A stretch of DNA of 64,000 nucleotides from Phycisphaeraceae bacterium (GTDB lineage: Bacteria; Planctomycetota; Phycisphaerae; Phycisphaerales; UBA1924): positions 62,001-126,000 of the forward strand of contig JACKHE010000005.1 in NCBI GenBank assembly GCA_020639135.1, read 5' to 3'. Shown here piece by piece: positions 37,211 through 45,083 of the stretch. The translations under genes were made by a program, and so were the position numbers. The notes beneath the pieces were generated by a model. That model was given only the letters and a program-made list of their open reading frames with translations, did not search any database and was not told where the DNA came from. The first letter of the stretch is position 1, and each line of letters begins with the position of its first letter.

Positions 37211-37610
37211 CGTTGTTCTCCTTGTTGTCGCCGTGTTCGTTCGCTCGGTTGAATTCCCCGAGCAACTGACGGAGCGCCTCGCGGTCGGCGGTGTCGGGCT
37301 CGAAGCCCTCGACGGACTGCTGCTTGACGATGAAGGGCAGGATCATCTTCATGGCGCGGAGGTCGCCCTTGAGCGCATCGTTCACGAGCGTCTTGAGGAT
37401 CAGCTCGCGCTTGGTCAGCGAGACCTGCCGCCCACCCTCGGTGATCTGGAGCGTCCGGCTCAGCTCGATGTCGAGGAGCTTCTCGAAGTCCTTGATCTTC
37501 TTCGGCCGGCCCTTCGGGTTGCCGGACTGGCCCTTCTTCCAGCGCGAGTGCTCGGGGGGTTTCCCGTAGCCGACTTCGTAGTCGCGATCCTGGTCGTTCT
37601 GTTCAGTCAT
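37203..37610 (-). CDS. DUF5681 domain protein (phage-associated)
   Basis: 135 residues from ATG 37610. The motif YEVGYGKPPEHSRWKKGQSGNPKGRPKK at about 11-38 is the DUF5681 signature; a helical charged C-terminus follows. DUF5681 genes are regularly found immediately before terminase genes and might be small-terminase-like, although that has not been proven. The start overlaps the methyltransferase stop by 8 bases and its own stop overlaps the terminase start by 8 bases. Confidence 0.85.
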   Translation of the reverse strand: MTEQNDQDRDYEVGYGKPPEHSRWKKGQSGNPKGRPKKIKDFEKLLDIELSRTLQITEGGRQVSLTKRELILKTLVNDALKGDLRAMKMILPFIVKQQSVEGFEPDTADREALRQLLGEFNRANEHGDNKENNDA

Positions 37611-38964
37611 GCGCCATCTCCTCGGATTCCGCCATCCGGGTCTCGGCGAGCTCCGTGTAGGTCTTGCCCGTCTGCTCGTGGACCGCTTCTCCGCCGGTCC
37701 AGCCGCGCCAGCGGGCGATCGTGACATCGACGTACTTCGGCGAGAGCTCGATTCCCGCGCATGCCCGGTTGGTTTTCTCGCACGCGATCAGCGTTGATCC
37801 GCTGCCCAGGAACGGGTCGAGGACGATCTCGTTTCGGCGGGAGCAGTCGAGGATCGCCTCCTCGATGAGCCGGACCGGCTTGATTGTCGGGTGGAGCTTG
37901 AGCGCTTCGGCTCCGTCTGGGTCGCCGTCAGTCGCGTCGAGAGAGCGAACCGACGGGAAGCTCCAGACGTTGCTCCGTGTGCGGCCGTGCTCGCCCAGCC
38001 CGAAATGGTTGCGGTGGCGGGCGTCGCCGTGCTTGAAGACGAAGACCAGTTCGTGCTGGCTGCGGTAGAACGTGCCCATCCCGGGCCGGTTCTTGACCCA
38101 GACGCAGAGGTTCTTGAAGTTGGTGTAGCGGTCCAGCCCCGCGGCGAGCATCTCCGGAGCGTGCCGCCAGTCCATGCAGAGATAATGGATCGAGCCGGGC
38201 TCGCTGGCTTCGCAGAGCTGCTCCATCACGCCGCCGAGGAACCCGGTGAACTGCTCGGGCGTCATCTCGCCGGCGCCCATCTCGAAGTTGCCGTGCTCAC
38301 CGGCGCAGACCTGGCCGATGGCTCTGGCCGGGAGGTTGTAAGGGGGATCGGTGAAGATCATCGCGGCGCGGCGAACGCCGAGCAGGCGCCGGTACGACGC
38401 CCTGTCGGTGGAATCGGCGCACAGGACCCGATGGCCTGACTCGCCTTCGTCCAGGATCCAGAGATCGCCCGGCTGCGTGACCGGCGCCACGTCATCCGGG
38501 TCGGGCGCCTCGTCCGACGCGTCGTCTTCGTCTTGGCGAATGTCTTCGATCGCCAGGATCCGCTGATCGATCTCGCCGTAGTCGAAGCCGATGGACTCGA
38601 TGTCGAAGTCGAGCTCCAGGTCGGAGAGGATCTTGAGGTTCTCGCCGAGGAGTTGGTCGTCCCAGGCGCTGACCTCGGTCAGGCGGTTGTCGGCGATCAT
38701 CAGGGCGCGGACTTGGGCGTCGCTGAGATCAGTGACCCGCAGCGCCGGCACGAGCTCCATGCCGATCAGCTTGCAGGCCTCGACGCGGGCGTGGCCGCAG
38801 ATGAGTCGGGTGTCCTGATCGACCAGCACGGGCATCCGGTAGCCGAAGGCCTTGATGCTCTCAGCGATCTGGCGGATCTGCTTTTTGGGGTGCGTACGGG
38901 GGTTGTCGGGGTGGGGTTGGATCGAGGCGATCTCGATTTGTTCGATGTTCAAATCTTTGTCCAA
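37603..38964 (-). CDS. ParB-N/Srx domain fused to DNA (N4/N6) methyltransferase
   Basis: 453 residues from TTG 38964, which has GGAG 7 bases upstream; an ATG at 39027 is in frame but has no ribosome site. Residues of about 8-110 form a ParB/sulfiredoxin-like N-domain (IASIQPHPDNPRTHP, ICGHARVEACKLIGM). The C-terminal domain is a beta-class S-adenosylmethionine methyltransferase: DPPY at 206-209 and DPFLGSGST at 383-391. It would methylate adenine-N6 or cytosine-N4. Such fusions are common in prophages, where they protect element DNA. No cognate endonuclease gene is visible. Confidence 0.88.
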   Translation of the reverse strand: MDKDLNIEQIEIASIQPHPDNPRTHPKKQIRQIAESIKAFGYRMPVLVDQDTRLICGHARVEACKLIGMELVPALRVTDLSDAQVRALMIADNRLTEVSAWDDQLLGENLKILSDLELDFDIESIGFDYGEIDQRILAIEDIRQDEDDASDEAPDPDDVAPVTQPGDLWILDEGESGHRVLCADSTDRASYRRLLGVRRAAMIFTDPPYNLPARAIGQVCAGEHGNFEMGAGEMTPEQFTGFLGGVMEQLCEASEPGSIHYLCMDWRHAPEMLAAGLDRYTNFKNLCVWVKNRPGMGTFYRSQHELVFVFKHGDARHRNHFGLGEHGRTRSNVWSFPSVRSLDATDGDPDGAEALKLHPTIKPVRLIEEAILDCSRRNEIVLDPFLGSGSTLIACEKTNRACAGIELSPKYVDVTIARWRGWTGGEAVHEQTGKTYTELAETRMAESEEMAHD

Positions 38965-39460
38965 ACTGAAACTCCATATGGACGGCGGCGCAATGACAGC
39001 GCTGCGAAGGTTCGATGGCCCGGCCATGGAGCACGGTGTGCGCGCGAGCTACAGCCCGTCAGCCATGCCGGTGGAACAACTCTCGTTATGTGTGTTTGGT
39101 CGCCACCAGCCCCAACGCGGACCATGTCCGTCGCCTTGCCGATCGACCCATGCCGACCGGCGGGAGCCTGCCGGGAATCACTCCCGGCTACGGCCAACTA
39201 CCCATGCAGCCAACCGCGGCTTGGCCGCCTGCCTGCCTCCCGTCCGCCAACGCCCATGCGCGGTGATCAGGGAGGGTTCGGGCTGCCCACGCTATTGTAG
39301 CCTGTAAATCGCTGTGTGTTAGCAATTTGCGGCGATCGGGCCATATTGTGGAGTGACCGATAATCACTAGCAATGCGGGACGGAAGTTCGCTGAAGACTT
39401 TGTCGGGTGCTGGGTGGTTTGAGAGGTTGTTGGTTCGGCTGCCGAATTGCCCGCTGAGAC
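38965..39460. other. intergenic region between methyltransferase and tracrRNA genes
   Basis: About 500 bases without a supportable gene. One perfect hairpin GCCGGGA-ATCAC-TCCCGGC lies at 39170-39188, without a T-run. This is the border between the phage-like genes and the CRISPR-Cas locus. Confidence 0.45.
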
Positions 39461-39497
39461 AAAAAAGCCGCAGGTCGTGGGTTGCACGAGCTACGGC
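39461..39497 (-). terminator. Rho-independent terminator of tracrRNA
   Basis: Stem GCCGTAGCTCGTG / CACGACCTGCGGC (minus strand) pairs over 13 positions with one C-C mismatch and one T-G wobble, loop CAACC, followed by six T residues at 39466-39461. Confidence 0.9.
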
Positions 39498-39565
39498 GGT
39501 CGTCTTTCGACGGTGCCTGCGATTTCTCTTGTTGCGTGAAAACGCGGGCCAAGATCAATTACACT
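39461..39565 (-). ncRNA. tracrRNA for type II-C Cas9
   Basis: On the minus strand, 39565-39531 is an anti-repeat: it matches the array repeat in its outer parts (AGTGTAATTGATC, GCCCGCG, CGCAAC) and differs in the middle, so it pairs with crRNA as two duplex arms with a bulge. Then follow AAGAGAAATCGCAGGC, a short GTC-GAAA-GAC hairpin (CGTCGAAAGACG) and a strong terminator hairpin ending in TTTTTT at 39466-39461. The predicted length is about 105 nt, starting 7 bases after a TATTAT -10 box. The orientation means crRNAs are read from the minus strand of the array. Confidence 0.9.
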
Positions 39566-39571
39566 GTTGAA

Positions 39572-39600
39572 ATAATAACTTGGACCTATGGATATGTCAA
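39572..39600 (-). promoter_or_regulatory. sigma70-type promoter of tracrRNA
   Basis: The minus strand reads TTGACA (39600-39595), 17 bases, then TATTAT (39577-39572): a consensus -35, optimal spacing and a near-consensus -10. The predicted start falls at about 39565, exactly the first base of the anti-repeat. It overlaps the cas9 5' untranslated region: the cas9 ribosome site is at 39606-39609. Confidence 0.85.
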
Positions 39601-39614
39601 GATCCGGAGACATC

Positions 39615-42600
39615 ATGATGATGAGGTACACGATCGGGCTGGACATCGGATCGAACTCTGTCGGCTCCGCGATGATCGATCGACAGACCGGTGAAATTAA
39701 GGTGGGGTTGTCCGTCTTTCCCGCGGGGGTTGATGAGTCCGATGACAAACGAGGAGATCCTAAGAATACAAAGCGTCGGATGACAAGGCGGACGCGCATC
39801 ACACTTGCTAGGAGGTCATCGCGGAAGCGGGAGTTGGTCCGCAGGTTGATCAAGGCTGGTTTGCTGCCCGTGGATCCTGGTGAGTATCAGCGACTACTGG
39901 ATTCGACGGATCCGTGGTCGCTTCGCTGTAGGGGACTGGATGAGCCGTTGTCGCCGTTCGAGTTCGGCCGCGTGCTGCTGCACCTGGCCCAGCGTCGGGG
40001 AGCATTGGGGTTGAAGATTGCGGATCTCGACGATGAGGATGCAGATGACGACGTTCAGGAGGACGGGAAGGTCAGGGATTCGATCAAGGCAGTGCGGGCA
40101 AGGATGATGGAGAAAGAGGCCCGGACCTTCGGTGAGTTTATGGCGATGCTGCGTGACGAGCGGACGCACCCGATTGTGAGCGAAAGCCGGCGGACGATGA
40201 AAGCGGGGTCGCGAGTTTACCGGGACGCGATCCGCAACAAGGGCGGAAGCTACGAACGATGCGCCGATCGTGCAATGATCCGTTGCGAGTTCGCACAGCT
40301 CTGGGAGAGGCAACGGCATTTCGGCAGCGATCTGGCAGCGTTGCTCACAGATGAGTTGCGGCTGGCGCTTGATGACGAACAGGGTGATTCCCTCTGGCGT
40401 CACAGGGGGCTGCTCTTTGGTCAGCGGCGCGCAAGCTGGGATCTTGGCACATTGGGAAGGTGCGCCCTGCATCCGAGCGATCGGTGCGCGCCGCATGCGG
40501 ACATGGATGCCTCGCGTTTCCGTGTGGTCGAGACGGTAAATAATCTGAGGATCATCGAGCAGAACTCGTCGGCCAGGGCGTTGTCACCGGAGGAGCGCCG
40601 GAAGGTATCTGATTACCTCAGCGGTCCGCTGGGGATGCTCAAGCCCTCGAAGAAACACCCGGAGCCTCGTCCGAAGACCAATGTTACGGTGTCCGATTTG
40701 CGGAAGTTGATGGGCTGGAAGCAGCGGGCCGGGAAGAGCCCTGAGTTCCGGTTTAATATCGAAGCGGATGCAGAGAAGGTCATCAACACCGACTGGTTCC
40801 GCAGGGAGATCGTCCACGGCGCTGTTACGCTCGAACATTGGGCACAGCTGACGGAGCGACAGCAGGAAGGGATCAATCGGGCGATCCTGAAGCTCGATCC
40901 CGACGAAGATACGCACGCAGAGCGTCTGAAGAAGGGTGTCATGGACTGGGCGGGGCTCGACGAGTTCCAAGCCGATGCGCTCGTTGCAGCGTGGGAGCGA
41001 CGCCCGAGGCTCGACTCGAAACGGCTGAACATGAGCCGTAGGGCGGTTCGAAACCTGCTGTCGCTGATGGATCGCGATGAGCCGTGGCTAGGGGATGACG
41101 GGGACGTCGGGCATCGCTGGTTAACGCCGATCGAAGCGCGCAAGCTGATTGCCGAGGACGCCGAGTTTCGGGATGTGACGACAGGCGAGGCGCTGGATGA
41201 CTCTACCCGGCGCCGATACATGACTGGGACCAAAGGGGCCACGGCGCGCGATCGACACTACCTGCGCAAGCACGTCCTGCGGAAAGACGGGAAAGTCGTA
41301 TCTGGGCCGAAGGGGAAGCCGCTCTCGGAGCCCCCTCCGGCGCCGATGATCAGCAATCCGGTCGTCAGGAAGGCGATTCATGAGGTACGCCGACACGTTG
41401 TCGAGCACATGCTCGCGTCGGGGCGCAGGCCCGACGAGGTCCATATTGAACTGGCGCGCGAGGCGAAGATGGGGAAAAAGGACGCCGACCGCGTTCTCTC
41501 TCGCATCCGGCTCCGGAACCGGATCCGGCGGGACATTATCGATAGTTTCGACCTTGGCGCCCGGACTTCGACACAGCAACGTTCGGCGGTCGATCGCGTT
41601 GTGCTCTGGGCGCAGCAGGGTGGCGTCTGCCCGCTTTGTGGGAAGGAAGGGATGACCTCTCGGGCTGCGGCGGTGGGAAACGGATGCGAGGTCGCACACA
41701 TCATCCCGCGCGCCAGCGGTGGCCACAACGGGCTGAGCAACATTGTGCTGTCGCACACGAAGTGCAACCGGGACATGGCGCGGCGGACACCTCGTCAGTT
41801 CTGGTCCGCGGGCTCAGGATTCGAGCAGGGGATGGTCTGGGTTGAAGGGATCTATGATGATGTCAAGCGCCCATCGCCTGCTCAGGCGAAGAGCGCTACG
41901 GGCGAGGCTCTCTGGGCATGTTATTTCTCACCGCGCGACGATAAGGCCAAGGTGGAGCGGTTCAAGCTGGATATTAAGGATATCCAGCAGGAGATGCAGC
42001 TGCGCCAACTGGCCGACACCCGGTACGCCTCCCGGCAGGTCATGTCGTACCTGGCCGATGCGCTGTATGACGGCAAGGGGTTGCCTGAGCGCAGCGCCGG
42101 GAATGACGAGCGGCGGATCTTCGCCACCGACGGGTTGTGGACTTCTCGCTTGTGTCGGGAGTGGGGGCTCTTCTTCGATCCGCACAAGAGGCACGCGCAC
42201 GGCCTGAGCAACGACGAGGAGCATGAACGGCGGGAAAAGGACCGGGGTGATCACCGCCACCACGCAATCGACGCCGTGGCGATCGCATATTGCACCAGGC
42301 AGGTTCAGATCGCGTGGGAGGAGCGGGAGAAACAAGCGGACAAAGATGGTGTCAATACGGCCAGCGAGGAGGCGATGGAGGTGTACCGGCGCGCCAATCG
42401 GCTTCCGCCTCCTGAGCCGTTCAAGTCACGGGAAGAGTTCCGACAAGCGGTCCGATTGGCTGTTTACGGCGATGACGCGACTGTTCGGCCCGTGTGCCAC
42501 AAGCCGGTCAAGCGCCGCCTTGTGGGCGCGCTCCACGAGGAGACGCTGCTGGGGCCCATCCTCAATCGGGATGGCCGGTTGACGGACGCCTTCACGGCGC

Positions 42601-43643
42601 GCAAGAGCGTGCTCGAGTTGACGCCAAAGCATCTGCGTCCGCCTCGGGAGGAGACCGAGACTGAGGCGATCGGGCGTCTCGCGGCGCGGCGTGTCCGTGA
42701 TCGGGGAGTTGACGCCAAAGCCGCGAAGAAGTGGGCGAGGGGCATTGTAAGCTCGACTGGGTTCGTGCCGAAGATAGTCGACCCACCTCCTGGGAAATCG
42801 GGGATCGTGCGTGACCGGACCCTGCGCGAGCGTCTCCGTCAATGCCTGACGGAGAGCGGGATGGACCCGGACAGCTTCACCAAGACAGAGGTCAAGAAGC
42901 TGGTCGAAGACGGAAAGTTCAGGCAGGCGTCTGGTGTTCCGATCCGGTCGATGGTCCTCAAACGCACGATGACGGATCCGGTCGTCGTTTCGCGCTGGGC
43001 AACGGATCACGCGACGGGCCAGAAGTATCGGGCGTACGACGCGGCGACGAATGAGGGCGATGCGCGGACCGCGCGCGCATACCTCGGAGGAAACAACCAC
43101 CACATCGAAATTCGCGTCGACGCCCAGGGCAAATGGTCCGGCGATGTAGTTACTGCGTTTGAAGCCTCCCAGCGCAACCTGGCTAGGCTCCGAGCCCTCC
43201 GTGAAGCGGGCGTTCCGAGCCTCAAGCATCTACGAAAAATGCCACGTGAAAAACGCTGTCAGTGGCGCTCGGTCGTTGCAAAGATCGAGCAGGAACACTC
43301 GATCGTTGATCGCTCGGAAGACCAAGCCAAAGGCGGCGCGTTCGTAATGAGCTGCTGTGAGGGCGAGACACTGTATATGAAGGACAAGCGAACCGGTGAG
43401 CTCGGGTACTTCGTCGTGGCGAAGCTGGACAAGCCGCAGAGCATTGTTGTTGTGCCTCACTGGGACGCTCGCCCGGCGACCAAGCGCAAGGGCATGGACG
43501 GCGCCGCTATTGCCAGTTCCGACCGGAATCAATTCACGGTGACACCGACAGGCCTGAAGGATCTGGCGCCCCCTGGCCACGAGCACACCGTGAAAGTGCG
43601 TGTTTCTCCCCTGGGCGACATCCAGATCTTAGAAAATGATTGA
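39615..43643 (+). CDS. cas9: Cas9 RNA-guided endonuclease, type II-C, unusually large
   Basis: 1342 residues from ATG 39615, with GGAG at 39606-39609. It cleaves DNA matched by crRNA:tracrRNA. RuvC-I GLDIGSNSVG with Asp10; an Arg-rich bridge helix (KRRMTRRTRITLARRSSRKRE) near 55-85; RuvC-II HIELAREAKMG with Glu612; HNH with His695 and Asn718 (CEVAHIIPRASGGHNGLSN, TKCNRDM); RuvC-III HHAIDAV with His882, His883 and Asp886. The residue before HNH His695 is Ala694 where SpyCas9 has Asp839, a metal ligand. About 455 residues follow RuvC-III, more than in NmeCas9 (1082 total). Cas1 and Cas2 but no Csn2/Cas4 follow, hence subtype II-C. Nuclease activity is likely, the HNH site being the doubt. Confidence 0.95.
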   Translation: MMMRYTIGLDIGSNSVGSAMIDRQTGEIKVGLSVFPAGVDESDDKRGDPKNTKRRMTRRTRITLARRSSRKRELVRRLIKAGLLPVDPGEYQRLLDSTDPWSLRCRGLDEPLSPFEFGRVLLHLAQRRGALGLKIADLDDEDADDDVQEDGKVRDSIKAVRARMMEKEARTFGEFMAMLRDERTHPIVSESRRTMKAGSRVYRDAIRNKGGSYERCADRAMIRCEFAQLWERQRHFGSDLAALLTDELRLALDDEQGDSLWRHRGLLFGQRRASWDLGTLGRCALHPSDRCAPHADMDASRFRVVETVNNLRIIEQNSSARALSPEERRKVSDYLSGPLGMLKPSKKHPEPRPKTNVTVSDLRKLMGWKQRAGKSPEFRFNIEADAEKVINTDWFRREIVHGAVTLEHWAQLTERQQEGINRAILKLDPDEDTHAERLKKGVMDWAGLDEFQADALVAAWERRPRLDSKRLNMSRRAVRNLLSLMDRDEPWLGDDGDVGHRWLTPIEARKLIAEDAEFRDVTTGEALDDSTRRRYMTGTKGATARDRHYLRKHVLRKDGKVVSGPKGKPLSEPPPAPMISNPVVRKAIHEVRRHVVEHMLASGRRPDEVHIELAREAKMGKKDADRVLSRIRLRNRIRRDIIDSFDLGARTSTQQRSAVDRVVLWAQQGGVCPLCGKEGMTSRAAAVGNGCEVAHIIPRASGGHNGLSNIVLSHTKCNRDMARRTPRQFWSAGSGFEQGMVWVEGIYDDVKRPSPAQAKSATGEALWACYFSPRDDKAKVERFKLDIKDIQQEMQLRQLADTRYASRQVMSYLADALYDGKGLPERSAGNDERRIFATDGLWTSRLCREWGLFFDPHKRHAHGLSNDEEHERREKDRGDHRHHAIDAVAIAYCTRQVQIAWEEREKQADKDGVNTASEEAMEVYRRANRLPPPEPFKSREEFRQAVRLAVYGDDATVRPVCHKPVKRRLVGALHEETLLGPILNRDGRLTDAFTARKSVLELTPKHLRPPREETETEAIGRLAARRVRDRGVDAKAAKKWARGIVSSTGFVPKIVDPPPGKSGIVRDRTLRERLRQCLTESGMDPDSFTKTEVKKLVEDGKFRQASGVPIRSMVLKRTMTDPVVVSRWATDHATGQKYRAYDAATNEGDARTARAYLGGNNHHIEIRVDAQGKWSGDVVTAFEASQRNLARLRALREAGVPSLKHLRKMPREKRCQWRSVVAKIEQEHSIVDRSEDQAKGGAFVMSCCEGETLYMKDKRTGELGYFVVAKLDKPQSIVVVPHWDARPATKRKGMDGAAIASSDRNQFTVTPTGLKDLAPPGHEHTVKVRVSPLGDIQILEND

Positions 43644-43723
43644 TTTGCAGGCTCGGGTCGGTTTGAATCGGGGTTGAGCACGGGCGCCGATAGCCCGTAG
43701 CGTCTGCCTGTTCGGAGGCGCCC

Positions 43724-44698
43724 ATGATCAAGCGCACGGTCGAAATCAGTCGGGAGCCCGCGCACCTAGCGGTTCGGCGCGAGCAGTTGCTGATCCTCCG
43801 CCGGGCGGATTCCGATCGCCGTCGTCGCTTGCCCGCAAATCCCCCCAACCTCGCCGGGACCATCCCATGCGAGGACCTGGGGGTGCTCATGGTGGACAAC
43901 CGGAGCACGACGTATTCCCACCACGCGTTGGCCAAGCTTGCCGAGCACGGCGCGGCGCTCGTGGTCTGCGGTAGGGACCACCACCCCGCGGGGATGTTCC
44001 TCCCGATCAGCTCCAATACGCAACTCTTTTCCCGGCTCGATGCGCAGCTCGGGGCCAGCAAGCCGATGCGGAAGCGGCTCTGGCGACAGATCGTCGTCGC
44101 CAAGCTCCGCGCTCAAGCGAAAGCACTGGCGCCGCTGGACGATCCCGTGGTTAAGCGGGCCCGTCGACGGATCCTGAGTCTCTCAAGGCGGATACGGTCT
44201 GGAGATCCGGAGAACATTGAAGCGCAGGCGGCATCGACCTATTGGCCCGTGATCTTTGCGCACTGCCAGTCGGTCCGCTCGCCGTTCCGTCGGCGGCCCG
44301 GTGACGCAAACGCCCCGCCACCGAACAATATGCTCGATTACGGTTACTCGGCGATCCGGGCGGCGATGGCGCGATCGATCGTCAGCGCGGGCTTGCTCCC
44401 GGCGTTGGGGATCTACCATCGCGGTCGGTCCAACCCGTTTTGCCTGGCGGATGATCTGATGGAGCCGATCAGACCGCTGATCGATCGCCGGGTCCGCGGG
44501 TTGGCCGAACGGTGGGAGTTGGAGCTGACTCAGCCCGTGAAGGCGGAGCTGCTCGATGTGCTGACGGAAGAGGTCGAGTGCGGTGAACTCCGCGGACCGC
44601 TCCAGGTGTCGCTGACGCGATACGTGGCGTCGTTGGTGCGGGTGTTGACTCGAGAGTCGGATGACCTGCTGATTCCGGAGAGCTCAAGGCCGGAGTGA
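43724..44698 (+). CDS. cas1: CRISPR-associated Cas1 integrase
   Basis: 324 residues, ATG 43724 with GGAGG at 43713-43717. It inserts new spacers with Cas2. Type II Cas1 residues are visible: Glu166 (PENIEAQAA), His232 (GIYHRGRSN) and Asp244 (LADDLMEPIRP). NNMLDYGYSAIRAAMARSIVSAGLLPALG is the conserved core helix region. It follows cas9 by 80 bases and precedes cas2 by 6. Confidence 0.95.
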   Translation: MIKRTVEISREPAHLAVRREQLLILRRADSDRRRRLPANPPNLAGTIPCEDLGVLMVDNRSTTYSHHALAKLAEHGAALVVCGRDHHPAGMFLPISSNTQLFSRLDAQLGASKPMRKRLWRQIVVAKLRAQAKALAPLDDPVVKRARRRILSLSRRIRSGDPENIEAQAASTYWPVIFAHCQSVRSPFRRRPGDANAPPPNNMLDYGYSAIRAAMARSIVSAGLLPALGIYHRGRSNPFCLADDLMEPIRPLIDRRVRGLAERWELELTQPVKAELLDVLTEEVECGELRGPLQVSLTRYVASLVRVLTRESDDLLIPESSRPE

Positions 44699-44704
44699 CG
44701 ACGC

Positions 44705-45034
44705 ATGAACCTGAGTGAGTACCGATGGATGTGGATCATCGCGATGTTCGATCTCCCGGTGGCGACCAAAAAAGAGCGGAAGGCCTACGCCCGATTCCGC
44801 AAAGAACTGCTCGAAGACGGCTTTCGCCAGATGCAGTTTTCGGTCTATACTCGGCATGCGTCGAGCCGAGAGAATGCCGAGGTGCACCTCAAGCGGATCG
44901 AGGCAATGGTGCCCGAGTCCGGTGAGGTTCGGGTCATCGCGGTCACAGACAAGCAGTACGGGAGGATGCGGATATTTTGGGGAAAAAATCGACACCCCCC
45001 CGAGCGGCCACCGGCTCAGTTGGAACTTTTCTGA
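44705..45034 (+). CDS. cas2: CRISPR-associated Cas2
   Basis: 109 residues with the ferredoxin-like Cas2 pattern: MWIIAMFDLPVATKKERKAYARFRKELLEDGFRQMQFSVYTRHA, the Asp16 position conserved, and VRVIAVTDKQYGRM. The C-terminal PPERPPAQLELF tail is Pro-rich, as in many type II Cas2. The array begins 49 bases downstream. Confidence 0.93.
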   Translation: MNLSEYRWMWIIAMFDLPVATKKERKAYARFRKELLEDGFRQMQFSVYTRHASSRENAEVHLKRIEAMVPESGEVRVIAVTDKQYGRMRIFWGKNRHPPERPPAQLELF

Positions 45035-45083
45035 CGACCTTTCGAGCGCAAGGTCTTTGTTTGTCGTCGCTTATGGACGGAAG

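Noticed and set aside
39188..39487. A 99-codon minus-strand frame upstream of cas9
   Set aside because: Its 5' part overlaps the tracrRNA terminator, and the translation has no family look.
45035..45083. The cas2-proximal flank as CRISPR leader
   Set aside because: Only 49 bases long, and the tracrRNA pairing puts crRNA transcription on the minus strand, so the leader should be at the other end.
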